Of a stretch of DNA of 64,000 nucleotides, positions 15,959 through 24,659 are shown in pieces. The notes beneath the pieces are model-generated. The model ran no database searches. It saw only the letters and a list, made by a program, of their open reading frames with translations, and was not told the origin of the DNA. This DNA comes from Aquimarina sp. AU474 (GTDB lineage: Bacteria > Bacteroidota > Bacteroidia > Flavobacteriales > Flavobacteriaceae), in the NCBI RefSeq assembly GCF_900312815.1, contig NZ_OMPE01000009.1, forward strand, positions 930,001-994,000, written 5' to 3'. Both the position numbers and the translations under genes were made by a program. The number at the start of each line of letters is the position of its first letter. Position 1 is the stretch's first letter.

Positions 15959-18814
15959 ATGAAATCATATACAATAACTTTATTCTTTTTATTAATTAGT
16001 ACTATCGGTTTTTCTTGGCAATCTGCCACTAATACCAAAACAATTCAAGAAAGTTTATTACAAAAGCAAAAGATGACTAATGAGTCATTAGTTAAAAATG
16101 TAGCATTCAAAAACATAGGACCTTCTGTGATGAGTGGTCGTGTTGTTGATGTTGATGTAAACCCAGATAATACTACAGAGTTTTATGTAGCTTATGCCTC
16201 TGGGGGGTTGTGGCATACGGTTAATAATGGAACTACATTTACTCCTGTAATGGATTCTGCTGAAACAATTAACATAGGAGATATCGCCGTAGATTGGAAA
16301 AATGAAATTATTTGGGTAGGAACTGGTGAGAATAACTCTTCTAGATCATCTTATGCTGGTACAGGAATTTTAAAATCTATTGATAATGGTAAAAATTGGA
16401 AAAATATGGGATTACGCGATTCACACCATATAGGGAGAATCGTTATACATCCTGAGAACCCAAATGAGGTTATTATTGGTGTAACAGGGCATCTTTATTC
16501 TTCGAATAACGAAAGAGGAGTATATAAAACCTCTGATGGAGGAAACACCTGGCAAAACACGTTATTTATTAATGATCATACTGGAATTATTGATTTGGCA
16601 TTTGCACCAGGAAACTTTAATGTAATGTATGCCGCAGCTTGGGATAAAGATCGTAAGGCTTGGGATTTTAGAGGTAGTGGTAATGGATCGGCTATATATA
16701 AAAGTATCGATGCAGGAAGTACGTGGAATAAAATTTCGGTAAATGGAAGCGGTTTTCCAACTGGAGACGGTGTTGGGCGAATAGGGTTAGCTGTCTTTGA
16801 TGACAAAACATTGTATGTAGTGCATGATAATCAATACAGAAGAAAAAATAATAATCCAGAAAAAATTAATGATCGGTTGACTAAAGAAGATTTTAAAACC
16901 ATGTCAACAGAAGAGTTTTTACAAATTAATAATAAAAAGTTAAATGCATTTTTGAAGACTAATGGTTTTCAAGAAAAATATAGGGCGGATAATCTAAAGC
17001 AAATGGTAAGCGTTGGGACGGTAGAACCTAAAGATTTGACCAAATACCTTGTGGATGCCAATTCGATGTTATTCGATACACCAGTAATAGGTACAGAGGT
17101 CTACAGAAGTGATGATGGAGGAAAATCATGGATTAAAACACACAAAAATTATTTAGATGATATTTATTTTAGTTATGGGTATTATTTTGGTCAGATTCAG
17201 GTCAACCCCAAAAATAAAGAACACATCTACATTAGTGGCGTGCCTATACTAAAATCTAAGAATGGAGGAGAAACATTTTCTAGTATTAACGGTAAAAATG
17301 TGCATGCAGATCATCATTCTTTATGGATCAATCCAAAAAATCCGAATCATTTGATAAATGGAAATGATGGAGGTGTTAATATTTCTTATGATGATGGTAG
17401 GCATTGGATCAAGGCTAATCAACCCAATGTTGGACAATTTTATGCCATTAATATAGATAATGAAACGCCATACAATGTATATGGGGGGTTACAGGATAAC
17501 GGAGTCTGGATGGGAGCTCACACTTCAAAAGAAGATGCTTCTTGGCATCAAAATGGGGAATATCCTTGGGATAAAATTTTAGAAGGAGATGGGATGCAAG
17601 TTCAGATTGATAATAGAGATGCTAACATTATATATACAGGATTTCAGTTTGGAAATTATTTTAGATTGAACCGAAGAGAAAAAGAACAAACTTATATTCA
17701 ACCTAAACATAAATTAGGAGAATCACCATATAGATTTAATTGGCAAACTCCAATACTGCTCTCACCTCACAATCAGGATATACTCTATATGGGAGGGAAC
17801 AAACTTATGCGATCTATGAATAAGGGTGATGATTGGACTGCTATTTCTAAAGATCTTACTAGGGGTGGTAAAAAAGGAAATATAGCTTATGGAACTCTTA
17901 CTACGATTTCAGAATCTCCACTTCAATTTGGTTTGATATACACAGGAAGTGATGATGGGTTAGTGTATGTCACCAAAAATTCTGGAGGAAACTGGAAAAA
18001 TATTTCTGATAATCTCCCCCAAAACTTATGGATATCTAGAGTAGCAGCATCTTCACATAAGAATGAAAGAGTATATGTTACTTTAAATGGTTATCGTTTT
18101 GATGACTTTACCTCTTATATATATGTTAGTGAAGATTATGGCCAAAATTGGAAAAATATTGGAAAGAATCTACCAGTCTCATCGGTTAATGTCATTAAAG
18201 AAGATCCTAAGAATCAAAATGTATTGTATGTAGGTACTGATAACGGAGCTTATGTATCATTGGATAAAGGTAATACCTGGAATGCCTTTTCTGAAGGACT
18301 TCCTAATGTTGCTGTGCATGATATTGTTATTCAGCCTGATGTAAATGATCTGTTACTAGGAACTCACGGGAGAAGCATCTATAAAACTAACATAAGGCCC
18401 ATTCAATTATTTGATCCAGAAATTCAAAAAAAATCATTATATATTTTTGATATTAAAAGTATTCCATGGTCTGAAGGATGGGGGATGTCTTGGAGTAAAT
18501 GGTTAGAGCCTGATGAACACCCGTCTTCAACAATTCAATTTTATACTGCAGCAGCTGGTGATTTTTTAGTTCAAATTACTTCTCTTGAAGGTAAAACACT
18601 ACATGAGTTTTCAGTAGAAGCCGATAAGGGTCTTAATTATGTAGAGTATGATGTGACGATGACCGAAAAAGGAAAAGAGGTTTTAGAAAAAGAATTTGAT
18701 GATGAGGAAGTGGCGAAGAAAAAGAATGGAAAATATTACCTCCCAGTTGGTAAATATTATGCGCAAATCTCCAATAAAAATAGTGTTGAAAAAATAGTGT
18801 TTGAGGTAAAATAA
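15959..18814 (+). CDS. VPS10/BNR-repeat protein of the glycosyl-hydrolase-like group
   Basis: A 951-residue secreted protein with a signal peptide (cleavage near IGFSW). Most of it is a double beta-propeller of the sortilin/VPS10 type. Asp-box motifs S/T-x-D-x-G-x-T-W recur, such as SIDNGKNW, TSDGGNTW, SIDAGSTW, SDDGGKSW, YDDGRHW, SEDYGQNW and SLDKGNTW. The last 150 residues form a separate beta-rich domain. Proteins of this type in Bacteroidota are often annotated as glycosyl hydrolases, but no catalytic pair can be shown here. It stands alone and has no polysaccharide-utilisation genes next to it. An extracellular or periplasmic binding role is equally possible. Confidence 0.8.
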   Translation: MKSYTITLFFLLISTIGFSWQSATNTKTIQESLLQKQKMTNESLVKNVAFKNIGPSVMSGRVVDVDVNPDNTTEFYVAYASGGLWHTVNNGTTFTPVMDSAETINIGDIAVDWKNEIIWVGTGENNSSRSSYAGTGILKSIDNGKNWKNMGLRDSHHIGRIVIHPENPNEVIIGVTGHLYSSNNERGVYKTSDGGNTWQNTLFINDHTGIIDLAFAPGNFNVMYAAAWDKDRKAWDFRGSGNGSAIYKSIDAGSTWNKISVNGSGFPTGDGVGRIGLAVFDDKTLYVVHDNQYRRKNNNPEKINDRLTKEDFKTMSTEEFLQINNKKLNAFLKTNGFQEKYRADNLKQMVSVGTVEPKDLTKYLVDANSMLFDTPVIGTEVYRSDDGGKSWIKTHKNYLDDIYFSYGYYFGQIQVNPKNKEHIYISGVPILKSKNGGETFSSINGKNVHADHHSLWINPKNPNHLINGNDGGVNISYDDGRHWIKANQPNVGQFYAINIDNETPYNVYGGLQDNGVWMGAHTSKEDASWHQNGEYPWDKILEGDGMQVQIDNRDANIIYTGFQFGNYFRLNRREKEQTYIQPKHKLGESPYRFNWQTPILLSPHNQDILYMGGNKLMRSMNKGDDWTAISKDLTRGGKKGNIAYGTLTTISESPLQFGLIYTGSDDGLVYVTKNSGGNWKNISDNLPQNLWISRVAASSHKNERVYVTLNGYRFDDFTSYIYVSEDYGQNWKNIGKNLPVSSVNVIKEDPKNQNVLYVGTDNGAYVSLDKGNTWNAFSEGLPNVAVHDIVIQPDVNDLLLGTHGRSIYKTNIRPIQLFDPEIQKKSLYIFDIKSIPWSEGWGMSWSKWLEPDEHPSSTIQFYTAAAGDFLVQITSLEGKTLHEFSVEADKGLNYVEYDVTMTEKGKEVLEKEFDDEEVAKKKNGKYYLPVGKYYAQISNKNSVEKIVFEVK

Positions 18815-18922
18815 TGAGGAAACTCATATTATTTTTTGAATTAAACAGTAAATATTTTAAAAATGTTAAGGGGGATTTGCACTGTAAAACGTTCTAGATA
18901 TTGTAATACTTTGTTTTAACCA

Positions 18923-20614
18923 ATGAAAATAAACCCGTACAACATTATTTTACTATTAGGATGTCTGGGTATTGCAGTTTTCGCAGTTTTTAATCTTCTT
19001 TGTAACAAAAAGAAGAAAAAGACATTTAAGTATTTTTATTATTTCCTAATTACTGCCAGTTTGGTGATTCTTCAGATACTATTAATAGATTTTGGAATCA
19101 CTAAATTATACTCTTGGATTCTTATATTATATACTCCATTCGAATTTTTGTCTCCCGTTTTGTTTACAGCATTTACCTGTTACTATCTTGAAAAAGAAGA
19201 AGTATATCAAAAATATAGGCATTATCTTTTGATTCCGTTCGTGGTATTTTTTATTATATATACGGTAATAAAAGTTAACATATTTATAGATTATTCTGTT
19301 TTTTCAAGGAGTAGTGTTTCCTTTTTATTGAATGAAATAGATGAAAATTTTGCAGTTATTTTTTGTTTTCTACTTTCGGTATGGAATTATCGTATTATAC
19401 AAGAGTATGAGAATTCTTTAGGAAGATTATCTTTTGTTTATGTTAGGAAAAAAACAAAATGGATAAAGAGTGTTTTTATTACTTTAGTACTATTATCTAT
19501 ATTTTGGATGCTTACCATTATTCTTTTCTTTATTAAAGAAGAAGTAACGGGGCACTCTGCATATTATCCAATTTGGATATTGTATATGATCTTTTGCTAT
19601 GTTTTTATTTTTTTAGGAAGGAAACATTTAAATAAAGTATCGGGTCGCGTGAACAATTTAGAAGATCCTATACAAGAAAAGATTACTAAATTTCAACTAT
19701 CTGGATTAGAGCATGTTTTCTCAGAGAAAGAACTTCAATTAATACACTCTAATCCTATTTCGATAACTGGAATATTAAGCTATTTTGCCACTTCGTTGTT
19801 TGATAAAAACAAAAGTAATGATGTCTTATTAGATATTGTAGAAAACTGCATTTCTCAATTACAAATACAGCAGTGTAGTATCTATATGGTTTGTAATGAA
19901 AATAAAGTACTGATTCCTAAAGCGACATATAACAATAAAACTAATTGTGAAATTATTAAAAAGGAAAAAAGAATATCTATCCCTATAGAAGGAATCTTAG
20001 GTAAGGTTGTAATGACAGGCAAATATCAATACATAGAAGATTTAGGTGTAGTAGAAGATAACAACAACAATGTTGGAAAATCAAAACTTTCTATTCCATT
20101 ATTTATAAAAGAGAAAGTAATAGGAGTCCTTGATGTTGAACACGATGAAAAATCATATTTTGAACCCTACGATATTACATTGTTTTTATTGATAGCTAAA
20201 TTAACAGAAATAAAACTTTCTCAAATAAGAACAAATAATAGTGGTATTACTTATACTAACATCCCAAATGATAATGTTTATTTTAAAGAGCTAGAATTTA
20301 TAATGAAAGAAGAAAAGATATATCTGGACTCCAACTTAGGGCTTGAGAATATTTCTAAAAGATTACAAATAAGCAGCAATTATTTATCTCAGTTGATTAA
20401 TAAATTAGTGGGCAGCAATTTTAGTGATTATATAAATAGTCATAGGGTAGAGGAAGTAAAATCCAAGCTAAAAGATCCCGATTTTAGTAATTATACTATA
20501 CTCGGTATTGCAATGGAATCTGGTTTTAATTCAAAGTCTCCTTTTTATTCTGCATTTAAAAAACACACGGGAATCTCTCCCAAAGAATATAAGCAACGAC
20601 AAATTATCTCCTGA
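18923..20614 (+). CDS. Membrane GAF-domain regulator with AraC-type DNA-binding domain
   Basis: A 563-residue protein. Residues about 1-235 contain six or seven hydrophobic segments. A linker (about 236-285) leads to a GAF domain (about 285-435, starting ISITGILSYFATSLFDK) and a C-terminal AraC-type double helix-turn-helix (about 460-560). The latter contains ISSNYLSQLINKL, FSDYINSHRVEE, and ILGIAMESGFNSKSPFYSAFKK with GISPKEYK. It is a one-component sensor: the membrane part or GAF domain would sense a ligand. Its last 290 residues are clearly paralogous to the protein encoded at 24831-26042. The stop codon lies inside regulatory element A (20609-20642). It is the best local candidate, with its paralogue, for the regulator of the six-element regulon; that link is inferred. 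Confidence 0.85.
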   Translation: MKINPYNIILLLGCLGIAVFAVFNLLCNKKKKKTFKYFYYFLITASLVILQILLIDFGITKLYSWILILYTPFEFLSPVLFTAFTCYYLEKEEVYQKYRHYLLIPFVVFFIIYTVIKVNIFIDYSVFSRSSVSFLLNEIDENFAVIFCFLLSVWNYRIIQEYENSLGRLSFVYVRKKTKWIKSVFITLVLLSIFWMLTIILFFIKEEVTGHSAYYPIWILYMIFCYVFIFLGRKHLNKVSGRVNNLEDPIQEKITKFQLSGLEHVFSEKELQLIHSNPISITGILSYFATSLFDKNKSNDVLLDIVENCISQLQIQQCSIYMVCNENKVLIPKATYNNKTNCEIIKKEKRISIPIEGILGKVVMTGKYQYIEDLGVVEDNNNNVGKSKLSIPLFIKEKVIGVLDVEHDEKSYFEPYDITLFLLIAKLTEIKLSQIRTNNSGITYTNIPNDNVYFKELEFIMKEEKIYLDSNLGLENISKRLQISSNYLSQLINKLVGSNFSDYINSHRVEEVKSKLKDPDFSNYTILGIAMESGFNSKSPFYSAFKKHTGISPKEYKQRQIIS

Positions 20615-20669
20615 TTTCTTGAAATTCAAACTTTAAGGACATTTATAATTTTTAATAATATTAGAATTG
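20609..20669 (+). promoter_or_regulatory. Regulatory element A and -7-like box
   Basis: A 34-nt element (20609-20642) with outer arm TCCTGA, inner dyad TTGAA-A-TTCAA and end AAGGACAT, then exactly 19 nt and TAGAATTG (20662-20669), one mismatch from TAnnTTTG. It overlaps the stop codon of the preceding regulator gene. No gene follows in the plus direction; the next structure is a hairpin terminator at 20708-20750. The outer arm on the right (AAGGA) is the poorest of the six copies. Confidence 0.75.
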
Positions 20670-20675
20670 CATCTC

Positions 20676-20750
20676 ATTTGTATTGTATACAGTTGAGTTT
20701 GTGTATGAGGTGAGTATGATTTTAGATTTTTAAAATATACTCACCTTTTT
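20676..20750 (+). ncRNA. Candidate short non-coding transcript ending in a terminator hairpin
   Basis: From the predicted start of element A, about 75 nt run to a strong hairpin: AGGTGAGTAT (20708-20717) pairs fully with ATACTCACCT (20737-20746). An inner ATTTTA/TAAAAT stem follows a single bulged G, and five T come after. Only stop-rich tiny frames exist in this stretch. It could be a small RNA controlled with the regulon, or the remnant of a lost gene. The start is set from spacing only and may be off by a few nucleotides. Confidence 0.45.
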
Positions 20751-20835
20751 CAAAAACGTAAAAAATAAATTAAACAAAAATCGTAATCTAAGTTTGGTAT
20801 AATTGAGCAATACAAACTACAAAAAACAATAATGT

Positions 20836-20871
20836 AAAAAAGTCTCCGGCTATCGAAACTGGAGACTTCTT
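20836..20871 (-). terminator. Terminator of the 20978-21829 lipoprotein gene
   Basis: On the minus strand AAGTCTCC and GGAGACTT enclose a 13-nt loop and are followed by TTTT. It lies about 105 nt beyond the stop codon. Confidence 0.75.
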
Positions 20872-20977
20872 AATATCTGTAATTTTATAAACCCTAGTTG
20901 CAAGAGGGATATAATGCTTCTTCATTGGATCACTCAAATTGACTTGATTTTCTTACATCGCATTCAGGTTATAAATG

Positions 20978-21829
20978 TCATTTGTATTTTTTGAAATACA
21001 TTAAACCGCCATATACAAATCCTGAGGTGTACGGATCATTCGCTTTTATCTCCATATATCGTCTTTTGTTACTTGAGTATTCTTTTGCCCATGAGACCGT
21101 ATAGTAACTAGGGATTTTTATGCTGGTTACCCATATATAATTTCCCAATATGTTCTTTTTATAGGTAGCAATTCTAAGATCGTCATCATAATTACAGTTT
21201 GTAATGTCGAACCCGATTTTTTTACATTTGTCACTCCCTTTTTTCCCTGAAGAATAAAAACTATTAATACCATCAATTGAGTAATAGCCTTTATAAAGAC
21301 GAGAATACATACCATTACTGTCAAACTCTTGAATCATCTCATACGGGTTATCTGGCTCAATGCAAATGGAAGGAGGAGGGGTTGCCTTTTGCGTTTTAAA
21401 AATTTCAGATAATGATTTACCAATGATAGGTTCGGGATGATATGAAATAATGGCTCTTTCAGAAGCTTTTATCTTTATTTTTTGATCTTCTATAGCAATA
21501 CGAAGGCTCTCTGGAACAGCAACATCATTGTTGGTTATGGTAAGGAATAATTCTGAAATGCTTAACTCATTTAATATGCTCAATCCTTTAAATAAATCAG
21601 TTTTGCCAATAGCATGATAAGAGATCCCGTCTTTTTCTTTTATAAAAGATATGGTAATTTGTTCAGGTAATATCACTCTAGCCAATAATTTTTCCTCTAT
21701 ACTATTATTAATCGATTGTAATTCTGTTGATGAATCGGGCATCAAATTTTCTTCTTCTGTACAAGAATATAATAGGCTGCATACCATAATAAATAAGACT
21801 ACTTTCTTTTTAATTAATTTGATTTTCAT
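20978..21829 (-). CDS. Lipoprotein of unknown function under element B
   Basis: A 283-residue lipoprotein with a basic start, a hydrophobic stretch and lipobox LLYSC (Cys23) followed by TEEEN. The first half is polar and mixed; the second half, after a Thr-Pro-Pro stretch near 150, is Tyr-rich, with YSRLYKGYYSIDG, YKKNILGNYIWV and SFVYGG-like motifs at the end. I do not recognise a domain. Its promoter region holds element B, with the -7-like box 22 nt before the ATG. It is thus predicted to be co-controlled with the peptide and lipoprotein genes to its right. Confidence 0.75.
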   Translation of the reverse strand: MKIKLIKKKVVLFIMVCSLLYSCTEEENLMPDSSTELQSINNSIEEKLLARVILPEQITISFIKEKDGISYHAIGKTDLFKGLSILNELSISELFLTITNNDVAVPESLRIAIEDQKIKIKASERAIISYHPEPIIGKSLSEIFKTQKATPPPSICIEPDNPYEMIQEFDSNGMYSRLYKGYYSIDGINSFYSSGKKGSDKCKKIGFDITNCNYDDDLRIATYKKNILGNYIWVTSIKIPSYYTVSWAKEYSSNKRRYMEIKANDPYTSGFVYGGLMYFKKYK

Positions 21830-21850
21830 GTGTATAAAATTTTATTTCTG

Positions 21851-21911
21851 CAGATGTATCAAAATTAAATAACACCTATATCCTGATACTTTGATTTTAA
21901 AATTTTCAGGA
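21851..21911 (-). promoter_or_regulatory. Regulatory element B and -7-like box
   Basis: On the minus strand the 34-nt element covers 21911 down to 21878. Its outer arms TCCTGA and TCAGGA are perfectly complementary, 19 nt apart, and it ends in GGATAT. Nineteen nt later lies TACATCTG (21858-21851), one mismatch from TAnnTTTG. The inner dyad is degenerate (TTTTAAAATCAAA). The ATG of the lipoprotein gene follows 21 nt after the box. Confidence 0.8.
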
Positions 21912-22018
21912 CAAAGTTTTGGAATCGTATAGAGAATGAGCACATATTAGAAAGGATTTCTATTGTTTAACAGGAATAGTGCAGGTTTTTTCTAGAAACC
22001 TTCGTACTCACAAATATG

Positions 22019-22079
22019 TCCTGATTTTTTGAAACCATGTAAATCAGGACTTTCAAAAAGAAAAATAAATATAGATTCG
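22019..22079 (+). promoter_or_regulatory. Regulatory element C and -7-like box
   Basis: The 34-nt element (22019-22052) has perfect outer arms: GTCCTGATTT, counted with the base before it, against AAATCAGGAC. The inner left arm TTGAAA is present, while the inner right arm is lost. After exactly 19 nt comes TAGATTCG (22072-22079), one mismatch from TAnnTTTG. It should drive the six-cysteine GG-leader peptide at 22196. Confidence 0.8.
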
Positions 22080-22094
22080 GACCTTGTTTTGCAC

Positions 22095-22162
22095 AGTGTT
22101 TAAACACTTCAATAAAGCTGTAAAATCATAAAGACAGAGTTTCAGATGTCTATAAACTGTCT
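22095..22162 (+). promoter_or_regulatory. Structured leader of the GG-peptide gene
   Basis: The predicted 110-nt 5' leader contains a 14-bp perfect palindrome AGTGTTTAAACACT (22095-22108). It also contains a hairpin of AGACAG-ag-TTT with AAACTGTCT (22132-22162). The former could be an operator close to the transcription start; the latter could affect translation. No known riboswitch is recognised. Confidence 0.4.
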
Positions 22163-22195
22163 GGAGTTTTTTAATCAAATACAATTTATAATATT

Positions 22196-22378
22196 ATGTT
22201 ATTCGAAATTTTAAATGGAATTGAAACTAAAGTATTAGACAAAACAGCGCAAAAATCAATTAACGGAGGGGTTCGTGGTAATGGATGCGTAGGAGATCCT
22301 TGTAGTAGTGGTAAACACGGACAAAAATGTGGCTGCGGAGCGGTATGCTATAATAATGTATGTGGCTATAAAATATAA
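22196..22378 (+). CDS. Double-glycine-leader peptide with six-cysteine core
   Basis: A 60-residue precursor. Residues 1-25 form a leader ending in QKSINGG, the type cut by peptidase-containing ABC exporters. The core (26-60) has six Cys at 31, 36, 45, 47, 51 and 56, spaced C-x4-C-x8-C-x-C-x3-C-x4-C, which suggests three disulfides in a knottin-like compact fold. It is Gly-rich and basic. Bacteriocin-like GG peptides of this kind are common in Flavobacteriaceae, but the core is not one I recognise. No exporter or modifying enzyme is nearby. Element C lies upstream; a shared terminator lies downstream. Activity is unknown; a bacteriocin, signal or effector role is possible. Confidence 0.7.
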   Translation: MLFEILNGIETKVLDKTAQKSINGGVRGNGCVGDPCSSGKHGQKCGCGAVCYNNVCGYKI

Positions 22379-22474
22379 TCTTGGATTTATGTAATACAAT
22401 AAGGCAAGGTATAATCATACTAGATTCGCCTCAATAGGTTATTCTTTTTAAGCAGTTCATGCTTAAATATAACC

Positions 22475-22513
22475 AAATATGGAAGCAGTTGACATTACCC
22501 TGCTTCCATATTT
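22475..22513. terminator. Shared terminator between convergent peptide genes
   Basis: ATATGGAAGCA and TGCTTCCATAT form an 11-bp stem with A/T-rich flanks. It can serve both the plus-strand peptide gene (22196-22378) and the minus-strand one (22559-22768). Confidence 0.8.
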
Positions 22514-22558
22514 TAATCTTTAGAAATACTTCTAATTTATTTTTCAAAAATGCTAAAA

Positions 22559-22768
22559 CTACAGTTGAATTATTGTAGGAGTTGTGCAATTTGCTCCAAC
22601 TCGTGTTTGGCAATCAAGACCTTGGCTGTATGCCAAAATATCATCTTCTTCACATTTATAACAACTAGGTCTTCTACTTTTACGACCTCCTTGTATAGCA
22701 TTCATATTATTTAACTTAGCAACACTCAATTTTTGAAGGCTAAGTTTTTTCCCCCTTGCTTTTTTCAT
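22559..22768 (-). CDS. GG-leader RiPP precursor, class I lanthipeptide-like
   Basis: A 69-residue precursor. The leader (1-28) is basic and has the pattern KLSLQKLSVAKLN ending in NAIQGG, which matches the leader type of Bacteroidota class I lanthipeptides and related natural-product precursors. The core (29-69) has four Cys (36, 39, 53, 61) and several Ser/Thr, so lanthionine rings are possible. No LanB, LanC, LanM or radical SAM gene lies in the window, so any modification would need enzymes encoded elsewhere. A dyad of the second type (22856-22876) lies about 90 bp upstream. Whether the peptide is modified at all is unknown. Confidence 0.7.
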   Translation of the reverse strand: MKKARGKKLSLQKLSVAKLNNMNAIQGGRKSRRPSCYKCEEDDILAYSQGLDCQTRVGANCTTPTIIQL

Positions 22769-22855
22769 AATAGTTGATTTTAATTACTTTTTTATTTCCC
22801 GCCTTAAATATACAAGAAAAATAAACAAACAGGCTTTTGGTTAGGGAGTTGTAAT

Positions 22856-22876
22856 TCGAAATTCCGTGAATTTCGA
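22856..22876. promoter_or_regulatory. Second-type dyad, copy 1
   Basis: TCGAAATTC-cgt-GAATTTCGA is a perfect inverted repeat with 9-nt arms and a 3-nt spacer. It lies just after the stop of the TPR/AraC regulator gene and 88 bp before the start of the lanthipeptide-like gene. The second copy is at 24747-24767. Confidence 0.7.
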
Positions 22877-22881
22877 TAAAA

Positions 22882-24618
22882 TTATAGAATATCTAAATCG
22901 TTAAGTTTCTTAATAAAATAAGAAGTTTTAATACCTGTGGTTTTTTTAAATGCAGACGAAAAAGACTCGGCTGTATTGAACCCCATCTCTTCAGCAATGC
23001 CTTGGATGGTATAATTTTTTAAGGTGCTATTAGTCTTGAGTTGATCTACAGCATAAACAATCCTAAGATCATTAATATAGTTAGCAAAGTTCTTTTGCTT
23101 ATGATGGTTAATCACCTTCGATAGATACTTTGTATTGGTTTTAATATCCTTGGCTAAAGAGGTAACGCTGATATTTTTTTTCAAAAAAAGTTGCTTTTCT
23201 TCAAAAGCGTCAAGCTTACTAAGGATTTCTGCAATAATTTCTTCGGCTACCCCAATATCTGTATTAGTAGTTTGTTCATTGGTTAAGTTACCTTTATCAT
23301 CTTTTTTAATGAGTTGTTCAAACTTTGATTGATACGTCTTTCTTTTTTGATATTGTCGGTACAAAAAGACGATAACCACTAGTGTAAGTACAACAAGAAA
23401 AGCAACTAAAAAGTTTAAGCTTTTATTACTGCCTTTTAACTCACTAATCAATTTTTCTTTTTCTTTAAGCAAGGCAGGTGTATCAAATTCTTTAAATAAT
23501 CTAGAAGAAATGGATGAGGTCTCAGTATTTGCTATACTATCAAATTTCAATAACTTGTCGATGTACGCTAAGTGAGCTTCTTTATTGTTATTTTCTCTAG
23601 AGAAATTAATCATAACTTCATAACTCTCCCGCACTTCTAGAGGTGCTATTTTTTCACTTTGAAGGATAGAATCTACTACTATAAAATGTTGTTGTGCAGC
23701 AGCATTGTCTTGCCGTTTTAGTTTTAATTTACCCAAATAAAACTCACCTAAAATATGGGTTTGATTATTCTCTTTTTTAAATGTATTAAGTACTGTAAGT
23801 CCTTTAGAAATGCGATCATAAGCAGCGCCATAATTTTTTTTAAAGAAAAGATTAATCCCTTCATTAATGATGATCTTGCCATAATATCGATCATGATGAT
23901 ATTTAGACGCTCTAAGTTTTTGAAGAGCTTTCTGATTAATTATAGATGCAGAATCTAATCGGTTATTATATCGATACGACTCTGCCAGGGCGATTGCTGA
24001 TTTTAGATATCTAGTCGTATCAATAGGTTGTTTTTGACTATTGTGATTAAAATTTTCATTAAATAAAGGAAGTGCCTCATCATGTTTACCAATTATGGTT
24101 TTAATACGAGCAATATTATGTTTGGTGATATATAAGTACTCGGTATTATTGAAACGTTCTGCAATAGGGATTATCTTTAAATAATTATCGAGTGCCAGTG
24201 CGTAATTTCCTTTTCTTAAGTAATATCCTCCTTTAAAAGAATATGCTTCTATGGGATAGGTTTTGTTTTCTAATCCACTACTCAGTGCAATAGATCGATC
24301 AAGTAAGGCAAGTTTTTTTTGCTCTTCTATAGCATAATAAGATAATTGGCAATATGCCCTAGCCATTCTTATGGCATCATCTTCCGTTGTAGCTTTTTTT
24401 AAATAGGAATATAAGTATGTTTTAGAAGTCAAAGTATCTTGCCAATTTTTTAAATAGGAAGAGTATAATGCCTTATAATCCCATGTTTGTAAAGAATCTG
24501 GGATTACATATGCCTTATCTTCTTGGCTATAGGCGAATTGAGTAGTACACAGCAAAAAAAAGAATATTGCTGTTATGCCATAAGAGGGGATAAAAAGATA
24601 TGTCTTTTTTAATCTCAA
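22882..24618 (-). CDS. TPR-domain membrane regulator with AraC-type DNA-binding domain
   Basis: A 578-residue one-component regulator. A signal or membrane segment (about 12-32) is followed by a periplasmic block of tetratricopeptide-like helices (about 60-380), a membrane segment (about 395-417, NFLVAFLVVLTLVVIVFLY), a coiled linker and a C-terminal AraC-type domain (about 485-578). The latter contains TKYLSKVINHHK, FANYINDLRIVYAV and IQGIAEEMGFNTAESFSSAFKKTTG. This layout is typical of Flavobacteriaceae. The start is TTG, since the frame has a stop upstream and no ATG before the signal segment. Dyads of the second type lie beyond both ends of the gene, which suggests autoregulation or control of both neighbours. 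Confidence 0.85.
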   Translation of the reverse strand: MRLKKTYLFIPSYGITAIFFFLLCTTQFAYSQEDKAYVIPDSLQTWDYKALYSSYLKNWQDTLTSKTYLYSYLKKATTEDDAIRMARAYCQLSYYAIEEQKKLALLDRSIALSSGLENKTYPIEAYSFKGGYYLRKGNYALALDNYLKIIPIAERFNNTEYLYITKHNIARIKTIIGKHDEALPLFNENFNHNSQKQPIDTTRYLKSAIALAESYRYNNRLDSASIINQKALQKLRASKYHHDRYYGKIIINEGINLFFKKNYGAAYDRISKGLTVLNTFKKENNQTHILGEFYLGKLKLKRQDNAAAQQHFIVVDSILQSEKIAPLEVRESYEVMINFSRENNNKEAHLAYIDKLLKFDSIANTETSSISSRLFKEFDTPALLKEKEKLISELKGSNKSLNFLVAFLVVLTLVVIVFLYRQYQKRKTYQSKFEQLIKKDDKGNLTNEQTTNTDIGVAEEIIAEILSKLDAFEEKQLFLKKNISVTSLAKDIKTNTKYLSKVINHHKQKNFANYINDLRIVYAVDQLKTNSTLKNYTIQGIAEEMGFNTAESFSSAFKKTTGIKTSYFIKKLNDLDIL

Positions 24619-24659
24619 AAGGGTTTGTTCTTGATTCTAAATGTATTTACGCTATGGTA

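Larger units (their letters stand above)
20615..20977. other. Intergenic region after the first GAF regulator
   Basis: 363 bp without a protein gene. It holds most of element A, the candidate short transcript and hairpin, and the terminator of the minus-strand lipoprotein gene. The rest (about 20755-20830 and 20872-20977) shows nothing I can interpret. Confidence 0.6.
21830..22195. other. Divergent control region of the lipoprotein and GG-peptide genes
   Basis: 366 bp holding elements B (minus) and C (plus), about 107 bp apart, and the structured leader of the peptide gene. No other reading frame or RNA gene is seen. Confidence 0.7.
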
